A stretch of DNA of 64,000 bases, from the NCBI GenBank assembly GCA_029226975.1, contig JAQXZB010000063.1, positions 1-64,000 on the forward strand. The letters run 5' to 3'. Below are positions 40,760 through 50,244 of the stretch, one piece after another (positions within the stretch are counted from its first letter, which is position 1; every line of letters begins with the position of its first letter). This DNA comes from Clostridiales bacterium. GTDB lineage: Bacteria; Bacillota; Clostridia; UBA1381. Below the pieces are notes generated by a model that did no database searches, was not told the origin of the DNA, and worked only from the letters and a program-made list of their open reading frames with translations. A program made the position numbers and the translations under genes.

Positions 40760-40796
40760 AACAATCCTCCAATCCGCCGTTTCATACGGCAATTAT
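40760..40796 (-). repeat. Stem-loop + CGGATTGGAGG leader element (ktrA)
   Basis: Minus-sense ATTGCCGTATGAAACGGCGGATTGGAGGATTGTT-ATG; GCCGT/ACGGC stem. Confidence 0.6.
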
Positions 40797-42157
40797 CCTA
40801 TCAGCATATGTCCCTCCGGGTAGGAAAGGCTGTCTTTGCCGTTTGCCGACGACATGACGCTTATGCTTATTGTGGTAATTCCCACACGCCCGAAGTACAT
40901 AAGAAAAATCGAAATCCATTTTGTAAGCGCACCCGCCCCCGCCGTTATGCCGGAGGTAAGACCTACGGTATCGTAAGCCGATGCCATTTCAAACACGCAG
41001 TCCAAAAGCGGCGCGTCCTCTGCCATGCTCACAACAGTCGAGGACAGCGTTATAAGAAACAGCCAAATCATTATAAGCGTATAGGCAAAGGCAGTATTTT
41101 CCTTTTTTATGCATCTTTTGCATATTACAAGTCCGTTTCTCCGCCTTAAAAACCCGGCACAGGAAAGCGCCGCAACCGCAAAGGTGCCGACCTTTACTCC
41201 GCCCGCCGTTGAGCCGGAGGCTCCGCCTATCATCATAAGTATTACAGTAAGAATCTTTGACTGCTCCGTAAGCCCTGCCTGACCGATTGCGTCAAAACCG
41301 GCAGTTCTTGTGGTTGCCGACTGAAAAAACGCCGCCAGAAGCTTTTCTCCCGTACCAAAGCCGCCAATGGTTTTGGGGTTTGAATATTCAAACAGGAAAA
41401 ACAGCGCCGTTCCCCCCACCAAAAGCAGTGCGGTTGATACCAAAACGATTTTTGCATACAAATCAAGTCTTTTAAAGCTTTTGGCTCGTCCTATTTCTTC
41501 CCAGACTATAAAGCCTATTCCGCCGATTATCAAAAGTGCGGCAAGAGTTATAAGTACAACCGGGTCCTTTGCATAGGGAAGCATACTGCTGTTATTGCCC
41601 AAAATATCAAAGCCGGCATTGCAGTAGGCGGAAACCGAATGGAACACACCGTACCAAATCCCCTTAGGTCCGAACTTAGGCACAAACCGAAGCGAAAGCA
41701 CTGCCGCACCGACGCCCTCCGCAGCCGCCGTTATAACAAGAACGTGCTTTGTTATCTTAACAACTCCCTCTATGGTGTCAAGCCCCAAGCTCTGTGCCAA
41801 AATCATGCGGTTTCTTAAATCAATATTTCTCTTTGACGCAAGAAACACTATTGTAATCATCGTCATAAAGCCAAGCCCGCCTATCTGAATAAGCGCCAAA
41901 AGCACCGCCTGTCCAAACAGCGTAAGCTCAGAGCCGGGGTCTATCACCGTAAGACCCGTTATGCACACCGCCGAGGTTGACACATACAGCGCACTCAAAA
42001 AATCCGGAGTTTTCCCGTCCCGGCAGGATATGGGCAGCATCAAAAGCAGCGCGCCCGCCAAAATAAGCAGCATAAACCCGATTGCAATCCGCCTTGACGT
42101 ATTTATGCGCTTTTTTCCCCAATAAATTCTTTTTATCAGCGATTTAGCAAAAGACAT
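40793..42157 (-). CDS. TrkH/KtrB-type K+ transporter subunit
   Basis: SAVCITGLTVIDPGSELTLFGQAVLLALIQIGGLGFMT, SAYCNAGFDI, TTRTAGFDAIG, SAYDTVGLTSG. Confidence 0.92.
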   Translation of the reverse strand: MSFAKSLIKRIYWGKKRINTSRRIAIGFMLLILAGALLLMLPISCRDGKTPDFLSALYVSTSAVCITGLTVIDPGSELTLFGQAVLLALIQIGGLGFMTMITIVFLASKRNIDLRNRMILAQSLGLDTIEGVVKITKHVLVITAAAEGVGAAVLSLRFVPKFGPKGIWYGVFHSVSAYCNAGFDILGNNSSMLPYAKDPVVLITLAALLIIGGIGFIVWEEIGRAKSFKRLDLYAKIVLVSTALLLVGGTALFFLFEYSNPKTIGGFGTGEKLLAAFFQSATTRTAGFDAIGQAGLTEQSKILTVILMMIGGASGSTAGGVKVGTFAVAALSCAGFLRRRNGLVICKRCIKKENTAFAYTLIMIWLFLITLSSTVVSMAEDAPLLDCVFEMASAYDTVGLTSGITAGAGALTKWISIFLMYFGRVGITTISISVMSSANGKDSLSYPEGHMLIG

Positions 42158-42169
42158 TTTGCCATCTCC

Positions 42170-43618
42170 TCATATATATCTTGATTTTCTCCATGCCGCC
42201 GAGGTAAAGAGCACCAGTATCGGATAAAGCTCCAAACGTCCCGCCAGCATATCCAGTGACAGCACAAGCTTTGAAAAAGCCGAAAAATCCGCAAAGTTGC
42301 CCGTAGGTCCAACTGCGCCCAGTCCCGGTCCCACATTGTTTAACGTGGCTATAACCGCCGTTACGGTGGTGGTAATATCCTTGCCGTCCAGTGACACCGC
42401 CAAAATCGAAATTATCATAAAAAGCATATACACCGCAAAATATGAATTTACGCTTCTGACAATATCCGTACCGATGGATTTGCCGTCATTTTTTAAGGTT
42501 ACGATGCTTCTGGGGCTTATGGTGCGGCGTATTTCTCGAACTGCGGATTTTACAAGGATTGAAACCCTTATAATCTTAATGCCGCCGCCGGTGGAGCCGG
42601 CACAGCTTCCCGTAAACATCAGAAAAATCAATATCATCTGCGAAAATACCGGCCATTTGTCAAAATCCGCCGTTGCATATCCCGTTGTGGTAATAATCGA
42701 CGCCACCTGGAAAAACGCATATCTAAACGCCTTTGCAATACTGCCGTAAATTCCCGTTATATTAAGCGCCACCAAAACAGCTGACGTCAAAACAATGCCC
42801 AAATAAATCCTAAGCTCATCGTTTACGGCTGCGCGGCGAAGCTTTTTTGCTATCAAAAGATAATACACCGTAAAATTAACACCGAAAAGCAGCATAAATA
42901 TTCCTATCACATAATCGATATATACGCTGTCATAATGACCGATGCTCGCGTTTTTTACGCCAAATCCTCCCGTTCCCGCCGTTCCGAAGGTATGCACAAG
43001 GCTGTCGAACACGCTCATGCCACCGAATAGCAAAAGCACAAACTCAATAACCGTCAGTGCAATGTAAATACAATACAAAATCCTCACCGAAAATTTCCAG
43101 CGGCTTGCCAGCTTGCCCACCGTAGGACCGGGCATTTCCGCACGCATTATATGCGTTGTGCGTGCGTCCTTTTGGGAGAATATTGCCATTGCGAACACCA
43201 ACACGCCCATTCCGCCTATCCAGTGGGTAAGACTGCGCCAGAAAAGCAGACTCGGGCTTACGCTCTCCACATCCTTAAGGATTGTGGAGCCGGTTGTGGT
43301 AAAGCCGGAAACCGTTTCAAAGAAGCAGTCCACAAAATCGGGTATCTCCCGACTTAAAAAGAAGGGCAGTCCGCCAAGCGCAGAAAATAATATCCATGCC
43401 AGCGCAACAATCATCAGTCCGTCACGGGCAAAAAGCTCACGCTTCTTTACCGGGATAAGTGCCAATGCCCCGCAAAGGGCAAACATTGCCATGGTAATCA
43501 CAAATTCCCAGTGACAGCCGTCCCGGTAAATAACCGAAACCGCCAAAGGCGGCAGAAGCATACCTGCGCCTATGAGCATGATTTTCCCTATCATATGTAA
43601 AACCATTCTGTAATTCAT
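42170..43618 (-). CDS. trkH: TrkH-type K+ transporter subunit
   Basis: ETVSGFTTTGSTILKDVESVSPSLLFWRSLTHWIGGMGVLVFAMAI; CAGSTGGGIKIIR. Confidence 0.93.
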   Translation of the reverse strand: MNYRMVLHMIGKIMLIGAGMLLPPLAVSVIYRDGCHWEFVITMAMFALCGALALIPVKKRELFARDGLMIVALAWILFSALGGLPFFLSREIPDFVDCFFETVSGFTTTGSTILKDVESVSPSLLFWRSLTHWIGGMGVLVFAMAIFSQKDARTTHIMRAEMPGPTVGKLASRWKFSVRILYCIYIALTVIEFVLLLFGGMSVFDSLVHTFGTAGTGGFGVKNASIGHYDSVYIDYVIGIFMLLFGVNFTVYYLLIAKKLRRAAVNDELRIYLGIVLTSAVLVALNITGIYGSIAKAFRYAFFQVASIITTTGYATADFDKWPVFSQMILIFLMFTGSCAGSTGGGIKIIRVSILVKSAVREIRRTISPRSIVTLKNDGKSIGTDIVRSVNSYFAVYMLFMIISILAVSLDGKDITTTVTAVIATLNNVGPGLGAVGPTGNFADFSAFSKLVLSLDMLAGRLELYPILVLFTSAAWRKSRYI

Positions 43619-43631
43619 AGGTATTCCCCCG

Positions 43632-44987
43632 TCATGCCAGTATATCGGTAATTTTTTTAAGCTGAGCCGTAGTAACGATAATTACGGTATCCCCCGGCTC
43701 TAAGGTACTGTTTCCGTCCGGTATAAACGGACGCTTGTTGCCCCTTACTATGGAGGCTATAAGAATATTCTTTTTAAGCCTAAGCTTCTTTAACGGCACA
43801 GAGGTAAGCCCCGGCTCGCTTGTTATATTAAACTCGATAGCCTCCGCCTTGTCGCCGACAATGCGGTAAAGGGAGTTTATTTCCGTACCGCTGCTGTTTT
43901 CCATGGCACGCACATATCTCAAAATTACATCTGCTGTTATGTCCTTTGGAGTAACAATGCTGTCAATGCCGATGGTATCGAGCATTTCAACAAACGCCAG
44001 ACGGTTTACTTTTGTTACCACCTTCGGTACCTGAAGCTTTTTGGCGTACATGGATATGATTATATTTTCCTCGTCAATGCCCGTAAGCGTAACGAGAGCG
44101 TCCACATCGTCGATGCCCTCCTCGCAAAGGGTGTTTTTATCCGTTCCGTCCGCATAGATAATGGACGCCTTGGGCAACAGCTCCGCCAGCTCCGAACAGC
44201 GTTCCATGCGGCTTTCTATTATTTTTACCCTCATGCCGCTCTCAAGAAGCTGTCTTGCCAGGTAATAGGAAATTCTTCCGCCGCCTATAATCATAACGGT
44301 TTTTAAGCGCTGATTGTCTATTCCTATTTCATGCATGAATTTTGCAATATCCCTGTGGGTGGCGGTAACGTGAATTTTGTCCTCGCTGTTTATAACAAAA
44401 TCACCGTTGGGGATAATTACCTCGTCACCGCGCTGCAGTGCGCACACAAGCACCTTTACCTTGTATTTTGCGTAAATCTCCCAAATTGCCCTGCCCACAA
44501 GGGGACTGTCCGAAGAAACGCGTATCTGGGCAAGCTCAATCCTGCCCTTGGCAAAGGTTTCGGTATTTATCGCGGCAGGGAAGCGAAGCATTCTCGAAAT
44601 CTCGTCCGCCGCGTAAAATTCGGGATTTACAATCATGCCTATTTCAAGCTCCCGGCGCATGAAATCCGTCTGCTTGTAATATTCGGGGTTTCTGAGCCTT
44701 GCAACACAGGCATGTGTGCCTAACTTTTTTGCCATGATACAGCAGAGCATATTAAACTCATCTCTTGGGGTAACGGCGATAACAAGCTGTGCTTTCCGCG
44801 CGCCCGCCTCCTCCAAAACCTCGATATCCGTACCGCTTCCGGCTATGCCCATAACGTCGAAATCGTCCTGAACGCTTTCGATTACCGAGTCCTTTATATC
44901 CACTAAAACAACATTGTGTCCCTCATTGTTAAGATGCTCGACAAGACCTCTGCCCACCTTGCCGCCGCCGATTATGATAATGTCCAT
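43632..44987 (-). CDS. trkA: Trk system K+ transporter TrkA (tandem RCK)
   Basis: IIGGGKVGRGLVEHL and a second nucleotide-binding repeat IIGGGRISYYLARQLL. Confidence 0.94.
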   Translation of the reverse strand: MDIIIIGGGKVGRGLVEHLNNEGHNVVLVDIKDSVIESVQDDFDVMGIAGSGTDIEVLEEAGARKAQLVIAVTPRDEFNMLCCIMAKKLGTHACVARLRNPEYYKQTDFMRRELEIGMIVNPEFYAADEISRMLRFPAAINTETFAKGRIELAQIRVSSDSPLVGRAIWEIYAKYKVKVLVCALQRGDEVIIPNGDFVINSEDKIHVTATHRDIAKFMHEIGIDNQRLKTVMIIGGGRISYYLARQLLESGMRVKIIESRMERCSELAELLPKASIIYADGTDKNTLCEEGIDDVDALVTLTGIDEENIIISMYAKKLQVPKVVTKVNRLAFVEMLDTIGIDSIVTPKDITADVILRYVRAMENSSGTEINSLYRIVGDKAEAIEFNITSEPGLTSVPLKKLRLKKNILIASIVRGNKRPFIPDGNSTLEPGDTVIIVTTAQLKKITDILA

Positions 44988-45979
44988 TACTTGCCCTCAC
45001 AGCCTCTTTTCCGCGTCATAAGAGAAAATACCGCCTCTTTGGGATCTTTCCCGTTATATAAAATATTGTACGCTTCATTTACAATGGGCATTTCCACACC
45101 GTATTTTTCGGCAAGCTTGTATGCCGCCACAGCGGTGTTTACGCCCTCTACCACCATATGCACCTCATTTAGCGTATCCTCCAGGCTTTTTCCCTTGCCC
45201 AAAAGTATTCCGGCGCGGCGGTTTCTTGAATGCATGCTCGTGCAGGTGACAATCAAATCACCCACTCCGCTAAGACCCATAAAGGTTTCCGGTCTTGCAC
45301 CCATTTTAATGCCTAATCTTGTAATCTCCGCAAGACCGCGGGTCATGAGCGCCGCCTTGGTATTGTCGCCGTAGCCCAATCCGTCGCTTATTCCGGCGCA
45401 CAGGGCTATAACATTCTTTAAAGAGCCGCCCAGCTCCACTCCGACCATGTCATCGGAGGTATAGACCCTAAAGGTATCCTTCATCATTATATCCTGAATA
45501 CACTGTGCCGTTTGCATATCCTCCGATGCAACCACATTGGTTGTGGGAAGGTTTCTCGACACCTCCTCGGCATGGGAAGGACCGCTCATTACGGAAATTA
45601 CCGCCTGAGGTATTTCCTCCTTATACACCTGCGAGAGCCGAAGCAGTGTTTTCTCCTCCAAGCCCTTTGAAATGTTTAAGATTTTTTGTCCCTTCTTTAC
45701 AAAGCCCGCAAGCTGCTTTGCGGTGCTGCGCGTTGCCGGAGAGGGCGCGGCGGTTATAATAAGCTCCGCTCCCTCGGTGCAGATACCCATGTCATGGGTA
45801 CAGATAATATTGTCCGAAAGCATTACTCCCGGCAGAAATTCCCTGTTTTCTCTGTCACGGTTTAATCTGTTCGTTTCCTCCTGTATCCATGACCACAGAT
45901 ACACAGCGTTTCCCTTTGAAGCGAGAAGCATGGCAACCGCCGTTCCCCAGCCTCCCGAACCAATTACCGCAATTTTCAT
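44987..45979 (-). CDS. gpsA: Glycerol-3-phosphate dehydrogenase [NAD(P)+]
   Basis: IAVIGSGGWGTAVAMLLA, GPSHAEEVSRNLPT, GSLKNVIALCAGISDGLGYGDNTKAALMTRGLAE. Confidence 0.97.
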   Translation of the reverse strand: MKIAVIGSGGWGTAVAMLLASKGNAVYLWSWIQEETNRLNRDRENREFLPGVMLSDNIICTHDMGICTEGAELIITAAPSPATRSTAKQLAGFVKKGQKILNISKGLEEKTLLRLSQVYKEEIPQAVISVMSGPSHAEEVSRNLPTTNVVASEDMQTAQCIQDIMMKDTFRVYTSDDMVGVELGGSLKNVIALCAGISDGLGYGDNTKAALMTRGLAEITRLGIKMGARPETFMGLSGVGDLIVTCTSMHSRNRRAGILLGKGKSLEDTLNEVHMVVEGVNTAVAAYKLAEKYGVEMPIVNEAYNILYNGKDPKEAVFSLMTRKRGCEGK

Positions 45980-45984
45980 AGCCG

Positions 45985-46605
45985 TCAGCTCCTTTTTTTA
46001 CCTAATTTATTTTCCGTTCCGTTTAACAGTCTTTTTATATTGGCATGATGCCTTGCAATAAGCAGTCCGCCGATTATAACAACGCAGACAAGCTTTACCG
46101 GCTGTGTATCATCGAAAACGAACATTTTTACAAGCTCGATTACAATGAAAGTTACGCCGCCGATTATCGAACCTAAAGAAACATATCTCGTAAACGCCAT
46201 TACCGCCAGGGCAATCACCAAAACCGCAAGCCCCACCTGCCAGTCAAGCATCAGCACCACACCCAGTGAGGTTGCAACGCCTTTGCCGCCCTTAAAGCCG
46301 AAAAATACCGGGAAGTTATGACCGAGTATGACGCATACCCCGGCTATGTACAGCACGCTTTGTGAAGCAGAAAATAATCTGCAAAGGGCAATCACCATAA
46401 CGCCCTTTAAAACGTCTAACAAAAGCGTTATAACGCCCATTTTCTTGCCGTAGGTGCGAAGCATATTCGTTGCTCCCGCGTTCCCTGAGCCGCTTTCCCT
46501 TATATCCTTGCCGGATATGAGCCTTGAAAGCAAAATCGAAAAATTGACCGAGCCGACGAGATACGCCCCAACGGCAAAGATAAGTATATTCATGGGATAA
46601 ATCAT
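45985..46605 (-). CDS. plsY: Glycerol-3-phosphate acyltransferase PlsY
   Basis: GNAGATNMLRTYG, LGHNFPVFFGFKGGKGVATSLG. Confidence 0.95.
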   Translation of the reverse strand: MIYPMNILIFAVGAYLVGSVNFSILLSRLISGKDIRESGSGNAGATNMLRTYGKKMGVITLLLDVLKGVMVIALCRLFSASQSVLYIAGVCVILGHNFPVFFGFKGGKGVATSLGVVLMLDWQVGLAVLVIALAVMAFTRYVSLGSIIGGVTFIVIELVKMFVFDDTQPVKLVCVVIIGGLLIARHHANIKRLLNGTENKLGKKRS

Positions 46606-47927
46606 TATTTCTTTTCTCCTTTTTCTCTTACGATAAGCTTTATCGGCGTTCCCTCAAAGCCGAAGTTCTCCCTTATCTGGTTTTCGATAAACCGCAGATA
46701 GGAATAATGGAACAGCTCCTTTGAATTTGCAAACAGCACAAAGGTTGGGGGTGCTGTGGAAACCTGTGTTCCGTAATAGAGCTTTAAGCGTCTGCCCTTG
46801 TCCGAGGGCGGCTGCTGCTTATGGGTCGCCTCGTTTATTACATCGTTTAACATTCCCGTAGTAATTCTGCGCTTGTGCTGTTCGTTTACAAGCTTTATTT
46901 CGTCAAAGAGCCTGTTTACCCTCTGACCGGTTTTTGCACTTATAAACACAAGCTTTGCATAGGACATAAAGGCAAATTCTTCTCTTAATCTGTCCGAAAA
47001 GCGCTTCATGGTCTTGTCGTCCTTGTCGACAATATCCCATTTATTGACGGCAAATATTGCCGCCTTGCCCTGTTCATGGGCATAGCCCGCAATTTTTGTG
47101 TCCTGCTCGGTTATGCCCTCTGAAGCGTCTATCATTATAACGCACACATCGCTCCTGTCCACTGCCGCCAGTGACCTGACAACGCTGTAGCGTTCAACAT
47201 TTTCATCGATTTTTCCCCGCTTTCTCATTCCCGCCGTATCTATGAACAAATATTTCTGACCGTCACGCTCATAGGGCGAATCGATGGCGTCGCGGGTAGT
47301 TCCGGCAATATTGCTTACTATTACCCGTTCCTCGCCCAAGATTTTATTTATAAGCGAGGATTTCCCGGCGTTTGGTCTGCCGATTACGGCAACCTTTATA
47401 ACGTCCTCCTCCTCGGAGGTGTCCGCGTCCTCGGGGAATTTGTGGGTAACCTCGTCAAGCAGATCTCCCACGCCCAAGCCGTGAGTTGAGGAAATTGCAA
47501 TAGGGTCTCCCAGACCCAAGTTATAGAACTCGTAAAATTCCAAAGGCGGGTCGCCTATATTGTCAACTTTGTTTACGGCAAGGACTATTTTTTTCTGCGC
47601 CTTTAAAAGCATCTGCGCCACATCCCTGTCATTTGCGGTCACACCCTCGCGCACACTGGTCATAAGCACCACCACATCAGCCATTTCTATGGCAAGCTGT
47701 GCCTGACGGCGCATCTGCACAAGTATCTCGTCCTTTGACGCCGGCTCTATTCCGCCGGTGTCCACAAGGGTAAAATGCTTGTCAAGCCACACCGCGTCGG
47801 CATATATCCTGTCGCGGGTAACTCCCGGGGTGTCCTCTACTATGCTTATTCGCTGCCCAGTAATCTTATTAAACAGAGTGGACTTTCCCACATTCGGTCT
47901 GCCCACTATCGCTACCAATGGTTTCAT
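46605..47927 (-). CDS. der: Ribosome biogenesis GTPase Der
   Basis: Two G domains: GRPNVGKSTLFN and GRPNAGKSSLIN; KH-like C-terminus. Confidence 0.97.
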   Translation of the reverse strand: MKPLVAIVGRPNVGKSTLFNKITGQRISIVEDTPGVTRDRIYADAVWLDKHFTLVDTGGIEPASKDEILVQMRRQAQLAIEMADVVVLMTSVREGVTANDRDVAQMLLKAQKKIVLAVNKVDNIGDPPLEFYEFYNLGLGDPIAISSTHGLGVGDLLDEVTHKFPEDADTSEEEDVIKVAVIGRPNAGKSSLINKILGEERVIVSNIAGTTRDAIDSPYERDGQKYLFIDTAGMRKRGKIDENVERYSVVRSLAAVDRSDVCVIMIDASEGITEQDTKIAGYAHEQGKAAIFAVNKWDIVDKDDKTMKRFSDRLREEFAFMSYAKLVFISAKTGQRVNRLFDEIKLVNEQHKRRITTGMLNDVINEATHKQQPPSDKGRRLKLYYGTQVSTAPPTFVLFANSKELFHYSYLRFIENQIRENFGFEGTPIKLIVREKGEKK

Positions 47928-47949
47928 ATTTATCTCCCTTCAAAAGAGC

Positions 47950-49266
47950 CTAAAACTCCAGCTCCTCGTCAAGTATTTTTTCTATAAATTCGTATCCGTC
48001 ATTGCTTACGGATATTACCTCCATGCCCAAGGCCTCCTCGACCTCATGCACCGTTGTATCGTCAAGGAAAATATCGTCCTCGTCCCTTAACATACTCTGC
48101 GAAATTATCAAAGCGTCCCCGCTCATGCCCTTTAACTGCTCTATTATATCACATCCGCACACAAGCCCGGAAACATTTACTCCGCCGCCGAAAAAGTTGT
48201 TTTTCACAGCTTTTACCTTAATTTCCGCTCCCGAAGCCTCGCTAAGCCGCCCTGCAAGCCCCGATATAAAATCAAAGGCAAGCTCGCCCGTTGCAATCAG
48301 TACCCGGCGGTTTCTCGGCTTTTTCTTTACAAGCCTTATGGCAGAGTCAAATTCCTCCTTCATGCTTGCAATAAGTCCGACGCCGTTTTCAAGCTGGGGA
48401 AAGCCCTCGTATTCCTCCGCATCGGGAAGCTCTGTGCCGGCGTTTATATAAAACTCGTCCGACAAATACACAAGCCTTGTGCCGAGCCGTTTTAAAAACT
48501 CCTCCTGATACGCCTTTACCTGCTCTATCACCTGTGCCGAGCCTGCGGCGTCAAAGGTCTTTAAGGGAAAAAGTCCCTCTCTGCACCGCGTAAGCCCCAC
48601 CGGCACCGCGCAAATGCTGCTCACATAGGGAAACAGCGAAGCAAGGTCGCGTATCGTCCTGTCAAGCTGCTCTTTGTCGTTTATCCCCGGACACAGAACT
48701 ATCTGACAGTTCATATAAATCTCGTTTTCGGCAAACCGCTTCATTATATCGAAGCATTTCCCGGCAAAACGATTGTTGAGCATCATTTTTCTAAGCTCCG
48801 GATCCGTTGCATGAACGCTTATGTTAATGGGCGAAACACGCATTTTTATAAGCCGCTCCAGCTCCTCCTCGGACATATTGGTAAGGGTTACATAATTCCC
48901 CTGCAAAAACGACAGCCTTGTATCGTCATCCTTAAAATACACGCTCTCCCTCATGCCCGGCGGAAGCTGGTCTATAAAGCAGAAAATGCATTTGTTGGTA
49001 CAGCTCTGTGCCGTATCTATAAGCCCCTCGTTAAATTCAACGCCTATGTCCTCATAATCGTTCTCAACATCAACCGTTACATACTCTCCGTCCTTGGTTT
49101 CTATATCCAATGTTATCTCATATTCGGACATAAGATACCTGTATTCGAGAATGTCATGGAAGTCAGAACCGTTGATTTTAAGAATTTTATCTCCCGGCTC
49201 AAGACCTATCTCCTCCGCAATGGAGTTTTGCTCCACATATTTAATTGTAGTGTCCGCTCTTGCCAT
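47950..49266 (-). CDS. DUF512 / PDZ / radical-SAM-like protein
   Basis: N-terminal PDZ-like EEIGLEPGDKILKINGSDF; CTNKCIFCFIDQLPPGMRESVYFKDDDTRLSFLQGNYVTL. Confidence 0.9.
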   Translation of the reverse strand: MARADTTIKYVEQNSIAEEIGLEPGDKILKINGSDFHDILEYRYLMSEYEITLDIETKDGEYVTVDVENDYEDIGVEFNEGLIDTAQSCTNKCIFCFIDQLPPGMRESVYFKDDDTRLSFLQGNYVTLTNMSEEELERLIKMRVSPINISVHATDPELRKMMLNNRFAGKCFDIMKRFAENEIYMNCQIVLCPGINDKEQLDRTIRDLASLFPYVSSICAVPVGLTRCREGLFPLKTFDAAGSAQVIEQVKAYQEEFLKRLGTRLVYLSDEFYINAGTELPDAEEYEGFPQLENGVGLIASMKEEFDSAIRLVKKKPRNRRVLIATGELAFDFISGLAGRLSEASGAEIKVKAVKNNFFGGGVNVSGLVCGCDIIEQLKGMSGDALIISQSMLRDEDDIFLDDTTVHEVEEALGMEVISVSNDGYEFIEKILDEELEF

Positions 49267-49297
49267 AAAATTCCTCCGTCAACAACATCTTATGCTG

Positions 49298-49326
49298 ATT
49301 ATAACATATTACCGCGCGAATAACAA
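49298..49326 (-). promoter_or_regulatory. Sigma-A promoter for DUF512-der-plsY-gpsA-trk run
   Basis: Minus-sense TTGTTA - 17 nt - TATAAT. Confidence 0.65.
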
Positions 49327-49343
49327 GTATTGATAAATTTTTA

Positions 49344-50216
49344 TCAATCTTTCCTTTGTATAACGCTCACACCGGACAAAATCATTGCGCCGCCGATAAG
49401 CTGCATAACGCCCATAAGCTCGCCCAAAAACACCGCGCCCAAAATCAGCGTGGTAATGGGTTCAAGGCTTGAGAGTATTCCGGCAGCCGCCGCGCCCTCC
49501 TCTCTTACGCCCGCCTGAAACAGCGGCATTGCAAAGACGGTCACCAAAACCGAAATTATCACCGAATAGGTCCATGCCTTAGGTGTCATGTCAAAGGAAA
49601 TGCCATGCACCAAAAGTCCGTATGCAAGGGTTGCCGCCGAGGTTATGAGCATCACATAGAAGGTAAGCTTTATATAATCCATTTTATCCAGTCCGGATTT
49701 ATCCATATAAATAACATAGAAGCTGTAGAATACGCCCGAAAGCAGCGCAAGGATTATCCCCGCGGTATCCGCGGCGGTATTTATATCAACAAACAAAAAT
49801 ATTCCCACCGTAACAAGAACGGAGGCTGTAAGTGTAAGCTTTGTCATGCGTTCATGGTACACTGCCGCGCAGACAAGCACGATTATAAGCGGATAAACAA
49901 AATGCAGCGTTGTGGCAAGTCCCGTTGAAATATAATTATATGATGCGTAAAGCAATAAAATCGGCAGTGCGCCGCCGAACACACCAAGCTTTACAATGGA
50001 GAAAAACTCGTTTTTGGTAAGCCGTATGCTTCGCCCCGTACTTATCATGATGATAAACAAAAGCGGCACAGCAAGAAACGCTCTTAAAAAGGTCAGAGTT
50101 ATTCCGTTTGTGCCGCCCTCATAAGTGACCTTTGCCAAAATAGGCGCAAGTCCGTAAATAAAAGCCGATATTACAAGGCTTATTTTGCCTTTATTTTTTA
50201 ATATTTTTTTGCTCAT
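49344..50216 (-). CDS. EamA/DMT-family transporter
   Basis: Ten-TM EamA tandem; LSSLEPITTLILGAVFLGELMG. Start at MSKKILKN. Confidence 0.88.
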   Translation of the reverse strand: MSKKILKNKGKISLVISAFIYGLAPILAKVTYEGGTNGITLTFLRAFLAVPLLFIIMISTGRSIRLTKNEFFSIVKLGVFGGALPILLLYASYNYISTGLATTLHFVYPLIIVLVCAAVYHERMTKLTLTASVLVTVGIFLFVDINTAADTAGIILALLSGVFYSFYVIYMDKSGLDKMDYIKLTFYVMLITSAATLAYGLLVHGISFDMTPKAWTYSVIISVLVTVFAMPLFQAGVREEGAAAAGILSSLEPITTLILGAVFLGELMGVMQLIGGAMILSGVSVIQRKD

Positions 50217-50240
50217 ACAAATCTCCGTTCCGGCGGACGA
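50217..50240 (-). repeat. Weak member of the leader-element family (EamA)
   Basis: Minus-sense GTCCGCCGGAACGGAGATTTGT-ATG. Confidence 0.35.
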
Positions 50241-50244
50241 AGCT

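Noticed and set aside
49325-49348. ATTGATAAA/TTTATCAAT dyad at the EamA stop codon as a terminator
   Set aside because: AT-only 9-bp stem without a U tract; could be chance.
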